This document shows, one piece after another, positions 53,875-64,000 of a DNA stretch of 64,000 nucleotides; position 1 is the first letter of the stretch, and each line of letters starts with the position of its first letter. A program made the position numbers and the translations under genes. The notes beneath the pieces are model-generated. The model had not been told where the DNA came from. It ran no database searches and saw only the letters and a program-made list of their open reading frames with translations. The DNA comes from Cymbomonas tetramitiformis (taxonomy: Eukaryota; Chlorophyta; Pyramimonadophyceae; Pyramimonadales; Pyramimonadaceae). The DNA lies in assembly GCA_001247695.2 (NCBI GenBank), contig LGRX02003717.1, positions 27,170-91,169 on the forward strand, read 5' to 3'.

Positions 53875-55120
53875 TCCACATCCTGAAAGAACATCTGTGA
53901 TCGCAGCATCACACACTTTGGGACGGCTGTGCATGTCCTGGCTCCTCGACCTCTACTGCGTACCACATTCAGAACCGCCAGTCAGCGCGTTGTGAAGCCA
54001 AGTAGTGCTTACCCTCAGTTTGCAATAAAACTCCAACACAAAATTGTGTGTGAAGTATTTATCTGGGTTAAGAAGCCATATAATGCAGCACGCAGTGTGG
54101 GCATTAAGTCGTGACCATGCATGCCGTGGAAGTCCTTTGAGTACGTACACATCAAGCACACCCACATCGATTGTAACTCGTGCGGTGGTGCAAATCGTAT
54201 GTGCAAGAGTGCAAACGGAAGCGTCTTATCATCAAGCTGTCCTACTTGGGACAACCGAGCGCATTGTTCTTGCACATATGTATGCGAGCAACATGTCACA
54301 TTATGGTGGCTGAACATCTGTATATAATGCTAGTAGCATCGCATCATTATCACTTGTATGTACCAATGAGACGGTTGTTAATACAAATAATGATATATTT
54401 GCCAAATGATTTTATGTGGACGGAAGGTGAAATGCAGAAAATGCATTGATTCTCATATGAGACGTACAGCCACAAGCAACCAGCAATGACTATCTTTCAA
54501 CCTCACCTTTGCACCGGTTGTCATGACCTGCAAGTCCATTGTATTTCTGATGTGATCGAGTAAACAACGTCTTCCTTGCAACGTCTACCAAATATTTATG
54601 TTATGGCAATCGCACATTAAAAATAAGGTTTTGACAGTCTACAACTGAAGTTATCGGAAAATTGTTGAGATCTGTGAAGTGGACTCCATTATTGACACTG
54701 TGAGACTTTGAAGGTGCAGTAAAGCTTGCAGACATAGGCATTATACAGTGGTGATTATTCCAGTGAACGGTTTCGTTTCCAACATCTTTTCTTCTTCACC
54801 TGCACGGCATTTTTGCATGTTAAGAAACACATTGGGTGGCTCGGTAGCATACCGCGGTCGTTGCTGTGAACCTGGTGATCTAACAAATGTCAGGCAATTC
54901 AGGTCGCGGCAATCAAAAGAGCAATTCAAACGCCGCGTACGATTCTGATAAATGCGCGCTACAGCGTTATTGGAAGGGATGCTAGATTGAAGCTATATTG
55001 CCTTCTTGTAATCGGAGCTGAGTTTAAACACAGAAATGGTTGAGCCTGGTACGAAGCCATGCAGCTCGTGTGGAATGAGAGGGAAGAGATAGACAATTGG
55101 TAATAGAAATTTGTCCACTT
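53875..55120. other. No confident gene; may include 3' exons of the downstream proton-channel-like gene
   Basis: Several overlapping frames at 53.95-54.33 kb lack motifs. The minus frame at about 54,880-54,950 could be a 3' exon of the gene to the right but the phase is unresolved. Confidence 0.35.
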
Positions 55121-55122
55121 AC

Positions 55123-57781
55123 TTGGTCCGCGGAAACGACTCTCCTTTGGAACTGGGGCCATTTCAAGAGCCTTCTTTGCCTTCACTTTCTCTTCATCTT
55201 CAAGTTCATACTTACTTTTGATGGGAACCACGGCATCCCTTTCCGCTTCTGGTTCCTCGAGCTCCCGTGCTTCGGTGACACACATGAATATGCCCTGTGT
55301 GAAGTATATGAGCGGCCTCATGTCTCATTCAATCGTGAAGTCGGAAGCATTAAATGTCAAAACATGCCAACATCCTAACAACATGTATCAAGTCAGGAGG
55401 CACATCGCTCCAAGTATTCTGCACCCATTTATTATCAGAGATCAAGTGACCCAGATTTCTGGATTAGTATCTAATTCTTCGTAGTCCCTTTTCTGCCACA
55501 CACCAAGTAGAATAGATTTTGCCTACCACAGGGAGCCGGATCCACTATAGGGGAAGAGCAAAGCACACATCCGAGAATGCACTGAGAGCTGTACGGTAAG
55601 GCGAGATGATTAGGTCCACCTTCAAACCCAACACCCGGAGGCGCCACACCCAACTCTACCTCTGCTGCCCTCAAGACCACACGCTTGCCATCTATATCTT
55701 TTCGATCCGGCGTGAATGCCTCCTGTTCCAGGATGTCCACAAGGCTCCTTGGTGCTCGACCACGTCGTCAACTCCGCCTCTCGTGTGAGTGTGTGTGCTT
55801 ACCCCTAACTCATGCAAAAGGGAGTTTCAAACCCAACCAAGCGAGTCACAAACAGCCACAAGAGAATATTGAATCCCTCGCAATGCTTTCAAAGGGACGC
55901 ACATGGCACAAATCGGCGCATCTCCACAGTCGTAAAAATATCACCAGGGATCCCTGTTCGGACCACGCACACACGCAAAATAGGGATAAAACAAAGCTCT
56001 TCAATTTTCACGACATCATGATGCAAATGCAAAGAGCTGCCTTTTTGGGGATCCATTCCTGGGGCGGATTGTGTTCCCTTATTGTCAAGTAGCCATGGGC
56101 TTTCCGAAATCTCGACTGGCCGCCAAGTCACAATGATGTCTGACTAGGGCTCTTGCCAGCCGCCTTCCGACTCCCCCGACAGTGTTGGAGGGAATCTGCA
56201 GAATGCCTTGAGATGAGGTTTTCCAGGTTGGCAAGGGATGCAGTTTCAGGACACAATAACGAAGAAAAGCTACTTGTCTGATGGAGGTGCGGATAAGGGA
56301 TAAAAAGGCCAACCTCAGGTTCGTTGACAGCAAGATCCGTGACCAAAGTGATTCCCGTCACGATCACGTCCAACACATAAAGAGGATTATAGAAGAACTT
56401 CACGTCCAGAGCTATCATCAACAAGATGAGTTCTAGTGAGAAAACGCTGAGTGAGCAAAGCGTTATGATGTGAAGAACCTGCATTGCAGATGTTTAGTCA
56501 GTGTCCTCAAAACTATGATGGTGGCAAAGCAGGACACCAGCTTCTAGCCCATTTCAGTTCAGGGGCAAGTGGGACAGCGCGCTTGGAAGGAAGGAGCCGA
56601 CACAAGCGATCATCGAGCACACGTTGTCGAAAACGTGTAAATTAGAACGAAGGTAATTGGAAATTGATTTTTAGCTGCAAGAGGTGGATAGGCTGCAAAA
56701 GAATTTCGTGACGAGCGTGAAGTAAGGATAAACATGTAGGTATATGTACTGGCATCACTCTCGCCAGCTTGTGGACAGGCTGAGTTGAGAGCTTGATCTC
56801 GGACACCTAGAAGAAGTTCATGGCGTCCTATCAACTTAGTGCCAGGGACATCGTTTAGACTGAATGTCAGTGCTGAGTGCTTTGATTCAGACGCCGTATG
56901 AAGGAAGGCGATGTGCGAACCTCTTCGAACGTCTCCTGATCTTCTGTAAGTTCCTTCTCAAATTCGCACCCTTCTCTGAGCTCTGTTTCACCTAGAAGCC
57001 GTCTCAATAGTCGAGCCTCCTCGCCTGACGCCTCCTCGCCTGACGCCTCCTCGCCTGACGCCTCCTCTTCTGAAGCTCCGGGTTCTACCTCGAAGGAGGC
57101 CTCTCCGTTGCCCTCTTCCTCTGCCCCGGCACGGACGCATACACTATCAGGCAGATGTCGAGATAACGAAGATGAACTGAGATCAAGTATCGGATGCCAT
57201 GCTCTCCATTGCAATCCTACAAAGAGAGAGCAAGGTGCCCTCCCGCAAATGCTGTAGCGTGAAGGCAGTACACATAGTCACTGTTTTGTTTTGGATACGC
57301 ACGCACCTGTGAGGCTGCTTGAAGCCTCCGCCACCTCAGCCGCTTCACACTTCAACTCGCACTCCTCCAACGACATCAAAGCCGTCTCGGACATCAGAGT
57401 CACAACTGATCCTCACAAGGGATGCCATCAGCTATCTATCCCATCGGAATATTATGTGGCCGACTTGGATAATGAGAGCACAAACAAAGGAGCAACAAAA
57501 GAAGATTCCTGCACTCTTTTAGAAAATAGCATAACAGAACGCGGCATGCTATCTTGTCAGCAAAAGCAACTGTACACATACTGACTACAGAGCTTCGATA
57601 TTTTCAGAGTCCCAGGCTTTGCCTCCTGGACTCGGATTGAAGGCTCACCATCGATGAGGAGGAACAAGATGATGAGTCGTCGAACGGTCGTTGAGTGCAT
57701 GACAGAGAGCAGCTTTGCTTGAAAGTTGTCCTGGGATTGCAGCTTTTTATGTGTCTCGTGGGGCAGGAGCGCCTCGGTCAT
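55123..57781 (-). CDS. Voltage-gated proton channel-like protein (Hv1 family), paralog 2, 3' end open
   Basis: Exons 57781-57649, 57216-56921, 56478-56314, 55953-55903 and 55294-55123 join in phase from an ATG; the last exon ends at a GTAAGT donor, so more follows. S1 is MHSTTVRRLIILFLLID, placing Asp where the Hv1 selectivity Asp falls (16 residues from the conserved HS). Exon 2 is an acidic loop with EEASG three times. Exon 3 is S2-S3 (HIITLCSLSVFSLELILLM, YVLDVIVTGITLVTD, with the S3 acidics). Exon 4 is S4: GSLVIFLRLWRCADLCH, with two arginines then Asp. Exon 5 is a charged helical tail. Hv1 proteins conduct protons across membranes when depolarised. S1 looks short, so the acceptor of exon 2 could be different. 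Confidence 0.65.
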
Positions 57782-58436
57782 TCTGCTTCCCGCAAAGTGC
57801 TTTCAGACGCTGTTGCGTGCCATGACACACAATCAACGATTCGCTTATGCAATTCATATATTTATATTTATTCATTCATAAGGGTGGCTCAAGTTGCATG
57901 GAATCTCGGCAAGTGCAGCATCCCAGCTGTGATGGATGGATGGCACGCATTCTGTGCACAGGGGTGAGTGCATGGATGGCACTAACACTGTGCACAGAGG
58001 TAGGTCCTCATCCTGTTCACACAAGCTTAGATTGGTATATCTGCTCGACAATAGAATGTGCGCTTGTGGTTCAAGTCACAATAGAGAAAGGTCGTTTTCG
58101 CAATTTGACCGGGCTTTCCAGTATGCGGAGCACAGCTGACAGGGAGCCATTACTTTCCCGATTTCAATTTAACCCGACTTCCTGTGCACCAACGAGGCGA
58201 GGCAGAACAGGTAAAATACATGAGAACAAATAGCCCGCATCTTGACCAGCACAAGACCCCAGGAAAGCCCCTCTTTTCGCATGAACCAAGATTCAGTCAG
58301 AAAGGTCCATGCAAGCTCTCTGACATGCACTTCCGGGACCCCCAACCACAGCCAATGTACGCCACGTGGATGGCGCTCGGCACGAGGCCCGTGCCATGGA
58401 ACCCATCCCTACAGGTGGTCAGAAGGTAGGATTGAC

Positions 58437-60837
58437 CTACAGCCTGCCGTTCAACTCAAATAGGGTCACATAAGGTTTCCACAACGAAATACTGCTGAAC
58501 CGCCAGGAACCTGCGACGAGGCAGTCCGGAAACAGCGGGCCCGACCTTCGCGTTAAGTTCTTGCCTTGAGCGTTCTCTTTATCCTTCTTCTTCGCTCGCT
58601 CACCTTCCTCACCTTCCTCTTCCTCCGTCGCTTCCACGGAACCCATGAAGACGTCCTGTTAGGGTTTGCAAGCCCGGTCACCCACCTTCCGCTTTCTTGA
58701 TATTGCGTGCGCTATCACAACAACCTGAGATGCTGCTGCAAACGGTACGCCCGCGCAGGAGACCACCGTGTTAACAACCACTGATTCTTTCTTAATTTGC
58801 GAGTAATCTGCGGGCTAGGTATGTTCATTGACGTGCGGTGAGACGTCAAGCGACGAGGGCAGTCTACAGCTTCAAGTGCATTCCCGGGAGCCAGGCTGTT
58901 TATTGCGGCTTGGTCTTAACATCCTGAGGTCGCCTCTTTGAAATCCTTTTTGAAATGCGGGTTCAAGCGATTCTACGATGAGGCCTCATTTTGTGCAAGG
59001 CAGAAAGAATCGCAACAGCAGCCGGTCCGCAAAATAACATAGCGGAGCGCGTGTGAATCTGATATTGTAATTGCCCTTCACGGAGCAGGGCTATTTGGCT
59101 AACTGGTATCTCTGAGAGGCAGAATTCGCTCATCCTTTTGGGCCGAAGGCTGTGCTGACGTTCAGAGGACATTGCAGGCTCGCGGCGGGGGCAACTCACA
59201 TAGAAGACCTCTGCGATTCGCCAGAGACGAAGGAAGAAGAGGTATCGCGCCTGCGCAGAGCGCGGAGAGTGCTCAGGGGCTTCGCGGCGGTGAAAGAACG
59301 ACCGGTCGAGGGAAATTGTTCAGTAAGTCGCACCTCGGCCCCTAAATCGAATATAAGAGTGATGCACACGACGCCCACCACAACAACGTCGAGTACGTAT
59401 AAGATGTGCTCAAAGAACGATTTGCCCAGGGCCATCAGCAGCAATGTCAATTCCGACTGTTCGGCCACCGCACAGCAACACCCAGCTCAGCGTCAAGCCG
59501 CCGTTTGAAGAAGGTCTTCGCTGACCAATTCAGCACACAAACCCGAAGAAAGCATCGAGGCGTTGCAAAATATGAGGTGCGAGATATCGACTCTGTGAAG
59601 ACTTCCGAACTAAATGTAAGGACAAGGACACTTCAATATTTCGAACACTAAAACTCTCCTTGCTTGTTGTTCGTACGTCAATTGTCCAGAAGGGGGGAAG
59701 AATGTGAGAGGACCTCACCACTTGGAAAATAACAATAATAACAAGCATCCAGTATATTGCCTGTGCAAATTGAACAAACCAGTGTGATACCCAATTACAG
59801 CAACATTTGAACAACTCACTATCCGACTTGCCGTAATTGAAACTTCGCAGCTGTGAAAATACTTCTGTAGCTCATCCTACTCATAGGATAGCATTTACAC
59901 AGAGCAAAATTTTACCACGCGGTTTCGACAAAACCCAGGCATGGGCGTCACCTGTTCCACGGGTTCGAGGTCTTCGTCCAATTCGGTCTCGATATCGCAG
60001 AGCGAATAATCTTGCAAAGAAGTCTACATTCCACAAATTTCGATGGTCACCCAATCACCTTGGGTGGAATTCCAATTGTGACAATTTACCACCAAATTTC
60101 GTCGGGCACATATGCAAATTCGCGGCGCTCGGGCCATGTTCAACAAAATTATACAGACATAAACTCAACGAGAAATTTGCCCCCAGCGAGAGTTCGTCTC
60201 ATGTGTTGAGCCAAATGTCATGCGTCGCACCAAGCGCGAAATGCTGTGCAGCGCGTGCAATTCGCATAAACAGGAATAAACAGGATGAATTACCTCGCTT
60301 TCGGGGGCAGGTGAGGCCTCCCCGGCTTCCTCATGTGAGACCTGCCCCTCTTCGTCGCAGGACAACTTGCAGTCCTGATGCGCGTCTAAAAGGATTTCGG
60401 TAAAGGTGCAGAGAACTGCGCATGAGAGCCGAATTCCAGTTACTAATTTAATTTGGCAGCAAAAACCAGACGAAACACAGCGTCCTTAATAGACTGATTT
60501 TGCGACGCATTCAGTGGCTAAGGTATATTCTTCAGGTGTATGGAAATAATTCGGCATCATTCAAAACTTTCTGTACGTCACAGAATGTTCGGACAAGGTG
60601 CTCACCTGATAAGCATAAAACTGAAAGAACCAGATATCTCACTGGTTTACTATGCATGATACCCAACAAACGTGCCTGGAAATTTTCCCCTGTTTCCTTG
60701 TGCCTGTTGCTGGCACCTGGACACAGGTGCCGTGCAAACCAGTGGTCGAGGGAAATCTTGTTTTCCGGCTTACTGGAAGCGTCAGCGCCCCATGCCACAG
60801 TTGGAGCCTTTCCGCCATGTGTAGAGCTTTCAACCAT
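58437..60837 (-). CDS. Voltage-gated proton channel-like protein (Hv1 family), paralog 1, some exons unresolved
   Basis: Exon 1 (60837-60606) has an ATG and S1 MHSKPVRYLVLSVLCLS, with Ser at the Hv1 selectivity-Asp position. An acidic exon ends near 60,298 (GQVSHEEAGEASPAPESE). A 39-base exon (59760-59722, AIYWMLVIIVIFQ) and 59456-59334 give S2-S3 (SELTLLLMAL, YVLDVVVVGVVCITLIFD). Then comes a 51-base S4 exon (59250-59200, ARYLFFLRLWRIAEVFY) and a tail exon from 58655 (DVFMGSVEATEEEEGEEGER). Exon boundaries in S2-S4 match paralog 2 in length and phase. The join between exon 1 and the acidic exon is out of phase with the shared GTGAGC donor, so either a later donor is used or the copy is damaged. 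A tandem duplicate, same strand, 0.65 kb upstream of paralog 2. Confidence 0.55.
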
Positions 60838-60844
60838 ATTCACG

Positions 60845-62190
60845 ACTTACGGTCGTCTGCGTGTACCCCACCTCCTTGCGAACTGTGTTGGGGGAAAGGA
60901 GGCGCTCCAGTACAAGTACGTTTTGGATGCGCGGTCAATTGTCCATACCAAGAACAACTGCGAACGTGGACAGCGACATGAGAATGGGCACTCCTCGAAC
61001 GCGTTAAAACTACTAGACGCCGCACTGCTTGTGATCCGATATGAGTCCTCTCAAATTGCGAGAAGACAATCTCAATAAGAACTAGAAAAAGGGGTACTAC
61101 CTCTGCCACTGTTTTCAAGGTGTCACCGAAGGGTTGGTGGGGAGTCTGCGCAGCGAACTTCGAACTTGCTGCTTGTTTGGTCTTCTCTTGCGTTGGAGTT
61201 GGTTCTTGGTATCGGTGTGGGTGTCACACCGACAGTAAAATCTTAAATCTGTCGCTGTCGTGTATCACTCGACTGTCGCTGTCGGATCGGTAGCGATTGC
61301 GGTGGTACAAGGTAATGCGTTTATGTGCTACAGTATAACCGTTTCGCTATCGATATCGCTATCGATATCGCTATCGCCAAGGGGATTGTATAATAAATCC
61401 CCTTGCTATCGCTATCGCTATCGCTATCGCTATCGCTATCGCTATCGATATCGATATCGCGATATCGCCATCGCTATCGCCTCGAACGTTTCCCGAGCGG
61501 TCGCGCTTTTTATTATGCGCGTTCGATCAAGGGGAGTAACTCCGCTTCTACAATTTAGAATTTTGGGCGGGCGGGGGGGGGGCGGGGGGACCGTTTGCCT
61601 TTGCCGGTTTGCGTTTCGCGTTTCCTACCGTTTGCGTATCAAATCATAGCAGATCGCGATCTCCCTCGCCTGAACGAAACACACAAAAGTGTGACAGAGA
61701 GAGAGAGACAGAGAGACAGAGAGAGAGCAGAGACGCACCATTCGATTGACCACAATCTTTAATCTACGATAATGTTTTAAAACCAGATCGATACGTGAGC
61801 AACACCATCACAACCCTACCTTATCGGTAACATTAAAGGTTTCAAGCCCGCTCCGTCGCTCGTTTCTGTAGTTTGCGAAACGGTCGTGAGATCTACTTTT
61901 GAGTTGCGGTAACGCCGAGTCAGCAGGCCCCGCTTCAGGTTTCTCGTGTTCAGCTGTTCCGCAGCAGTTCAGAGGGTGAATGGACAGATCTTCCACCAGC
62001 AGTTGCTCATTTCAAGGTCACTGGTATATGTACTGGTCTTATCCTCTGTCTAGCAACTAGAAGCCACTATCTTGTTCCATTTTCGTGTTTCATCCGTCTG
62101 TAGCAAGCCAATCCTAGTCGGCCTTAACTGGTTCGCAACATCATTGGATCAATACCGTCTTCTACTGAATCTGTGTGCGATCGCTCTTCC
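60845..62190. other. Spacer, no gene supported; includes microsatellites
   Basis: Contains a (CTATCG)n hexamer repeat at about 61,404-61,480, a GGGCGGGCGGGG run near 61,567 and a (GA)n-rich tract at 61,697-61,733. It probably holds the promoters of the divergent paralog 1 and the CD36-like gene. Confidence 0.6.
61340..61485. repeat. CTATCG hexanucleotide microsatellite
   Basis: Pure and interrupted CTATCG/GATATCG repeats in two blocks around a short AT insert. Confidence 0.95.
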
Positions 62191-62192
62191 TG

Positions 62193-64000
62193 ATGAAAAC
62201 TGATTCCCTAACAAGTGCTTGTGCATTTCGGCGGCACTTAATTGGCGGCTTTTGCAGTCTGGGTATCGGCGTCGTGTCACTGATACTCGCCATTGTGCTC
62301 CCAATTGTTGTTCGAAACGAGTTCGCAAAAGCGCTGAAGGCCAGCGTTCTCATTACTTCAGAAGACAGCACATATTTCGACACCTGGGCGCATGGCTCGA
62401 AGAAAACTCCAACTTACATGAAATACTACAGTGAGCTCGAGTCCTAACTTCCTGCCCCACCTATCGTGTTTCTCCCGCTTGTGATAGTTTGCGTTCAGAC
62501 GAGTGTATTCTTGCATCCAAACGCCTAGAAGACTCTTTGTGCGCCAACGTTCTCATCTATTATGTTGCAACAACGTTCACCTTTGATCCTGTGCTGAGGA
62601 AAGTGGGTGTTCCTCGACAGTTTTCAATGTGACTAATTCAGAGGACGTGCTCAAAGGCGACCTTCCCATACTTGAGGAGAGGGGTCCGTACGCATACCGC
62701 GAACACAAGTAAGCCGCCGCCTCACGGCCACCGTACCTATGAGTTGTGATAGCTTTGCTTCTAAATGTATTAGAACCTGTGCCCATCTGCCTCTTCGGAA
62801 TTGTTGTTGGGCTCAGAAGTTGGGACGTTAAGGTGCGCTCACTTCTCAGAATCCGTACACGTACGTACCGATCAGACAACGGGTGATGGAGAACAGTTCT
62901 GAGCCCGAAACTTTTCACCTTCGTCATCGTACCAAGCACAATCTGGTTAGGGCCCTGCAGACATCTGCCCTCAGATCGCGGCTCGCCTGGGAGACGTTGT
63001 TGCACGAGACCACTTGCGTGGCCGGGTCTCGGTGCGGATACTTCTCAAATCGGGTGCGAAGCGCAGCACGCCAACAACGCGCCTAAGAACTTTACCTCAT
63101 GCTACCGCGTTTCCTCTGGCGCAACCGCAGGAATAAGAATGAGTTTCAGACCATAGAAACATCCGAAGATCTATTGTTGAAGTACATACCACAGACGTAT
63201 TACGTTTGGGACGAGGTGCGCACCTGTCGTCTTACGTATTGGATCCAGCTCACGTTGCGCTGTGGCTATATTTGAGTTCCGATTTCCTCGCGTGTACGAC
63301 CGCTCGAATCAGTTGTTCGCTGCCACCTAACTCTCGCTCGTTGCCTCGGCCAGTTCCCCGCGCCAGGCTTCCCATGCGCGCAACGCACTTCACCAAACTG
63401 CGCGGGGGATGTCACAGCTTTGCGCACAGGTCATACAAGTATTTCCTAGGCGACGCTTTGAAACTATCGGGATGGTTGAAAGGATACTTCGACGACGCGC
63501 GCCTGGATATGAAGTTGTTGGCGCGCAAGACGCTCTTGAACATAGAGTCTAGTTCCTGGACTCAAACACTTTGTGGTGTCGTCTGTGACAGGAGGCCTCT
63601 GGTGATGTCAGCGAGGACGACGTGTTCACCGCACCCTCGTGCGCGTTCTGGGCTATTGACAATATCTTTCGGGAACCGGATTACGTCGGCTACCAGCCAT
63701 TACTGGTGTCGTCCTCTCAGAACGCCTTCAACTCGACTCACTCGGCGCCCTTCATTACACAGACCATGAAGAAGCTGATGTGGGGCTATGAAGACCCCCT
63801 ATTCGCCTTGCTCCCATCAGCACTGGGCTTGCCTAAGCTGGTGAGTACGCGGGGCAAGTAGTGCGAGCCAGGGCTTGAGGGGCGCTTGTTGGGTGAGCAC
63901 GCGGGGCAAGTAGTGCGGGCCAGGGCTTGAGGGGCGCTTGTTGGGTGAGCACGCGGGGCAAGTAGTGCGGGCCAGGGCTTGAGGGGCGCTTGTTGGGTGA
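62193..64000 (+). CDS. CD36/LIMP-2 (scavenger receptor class B) family protein, 5' part
   Basis: Exons 62193-62430, 62621-62708, 63131-63215 and 63592-63840 join in phase with GT-AG introns; the gene continues past the right edge. Residues about 15-45 contain the N-terminal membrane anchor (GIGVVSLILAIVLPIVV) after a basic RRH. The family ectodomain follows: FDTW, YMKYYIFNVTNSEDVLKG, EERGPYAYREHK, YYVWDEEASGDV and ITQTMKKLMWGYEDPLFALL. CD36-family proteins are two-pass membrane proteins that bind lipids, lipoproteins or other particles at the surface or in lysosomes. In a protist this could relate to uptake or lysosomal lipid transport, by inference. The missing part should hold the Cys-rich region and second membrane segment. 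Confidence 0.85.
63841..64000. repeat. 52-bp tandem repeat starting exactly at the CD36-like exon 4 donor
   Basis: GTGAGTACGCGGGGCAAGTA at 63841 is the first intron sequence. Near-identical units start at 63893, 63945 and 63997, each opening with GTGAGC. The array leaves the window. Confidence 0.95.

Noticed and set aside
60840..61118. A third Hv1-like copy upstream of paralog 1 (a VRRLVVL motif)
   Set aside because: Only a short hydrophobic resemblance to S1; no S2-S4 exons follow and no start codon supports it.
63206..63769. 187-codon plus frame near the right end
   Set aside because: It runs through the intron before CD36-like exon 4 in a different frame; the exon frame matches the family and the intron has proper GT-AG ends.

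Overview
The window reads as nuclear DNA of an intron-rich eukaryote. Five gene models on both strands are built from exons with GT-AG introns and consistent reading phase. The phosphoacetylglucosamine mutase is closest, by eye, to the plant form, and the gene set (proton-channel-like, CD36-like, glutathionylspermidine synthase-like, SET) fits an alga or other protist. A species cannot be named. Minisatellites, DNA-transposon remnants and small dispersed elements fill the introns and spacers.

Region 1 (1-16.3 kb) is a GC-rich block. Nearly all its ORFs lie head to tail on the minus strand and are short of introns: several unknown proteins, a chromodomain-like/RING-like protein, a broken OTU-like protease, a MYND-finger protein, a roughly 1,320-residue protein (dioxygenase-like fold, Cys cluster, 53-residue repeats, OTU-like protease) and a protein kinase. 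A 209-bp satellite built on a GAGGA/TCCTC hairpin, with stray copies upstream of two of these genes, sits in the same block. The content resembles an endogenised giant-virus segment or a large mobile element, but no viral hallmark or transposase was found and several ORFs are damaged.

Region 2 (16.3-24.7 kb) is AT-richer and mobile-element dominated: a non-autonomous LTR-like element with a gag-like ORF, a hAT transposase remnant, an 835-bp element with perfect 14-bp inverted ends and a 362-bp foldback element.

Region 3 (24.8-49.6 kb) holds the best host genes: a two-exon unknown gene head to head with a five-exon SET-domain gene, a seven-exon glutathionylspermidine synthase family gene (minus) and a complete 19-exon phosphoacetylglucosamine mutase (plus, 537 residues).

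Region 4 (49.6-64 kb) has a spacer with an LTR-like hairpin-rich stretch and a foldback element, then two tandem minus-strand voltage-sensor genes related to Hv1 proton channels, then a CD36/LIMP-2 family gene that leaves the right edge.

Three patterns stand out. (a) Tandem repeats start or stop exactly at splice junctions and copy exon edges in several introns. (b) A small dispersed element with target-site duplications sits sense-oriented in introns; its 3' end resembles a splice acceptor and in one case abuts an exon. (c) Both Hv1-like paralogs have an acidic residue where the third S4 arginine is expected, and one also lacks the S1 aspartate.
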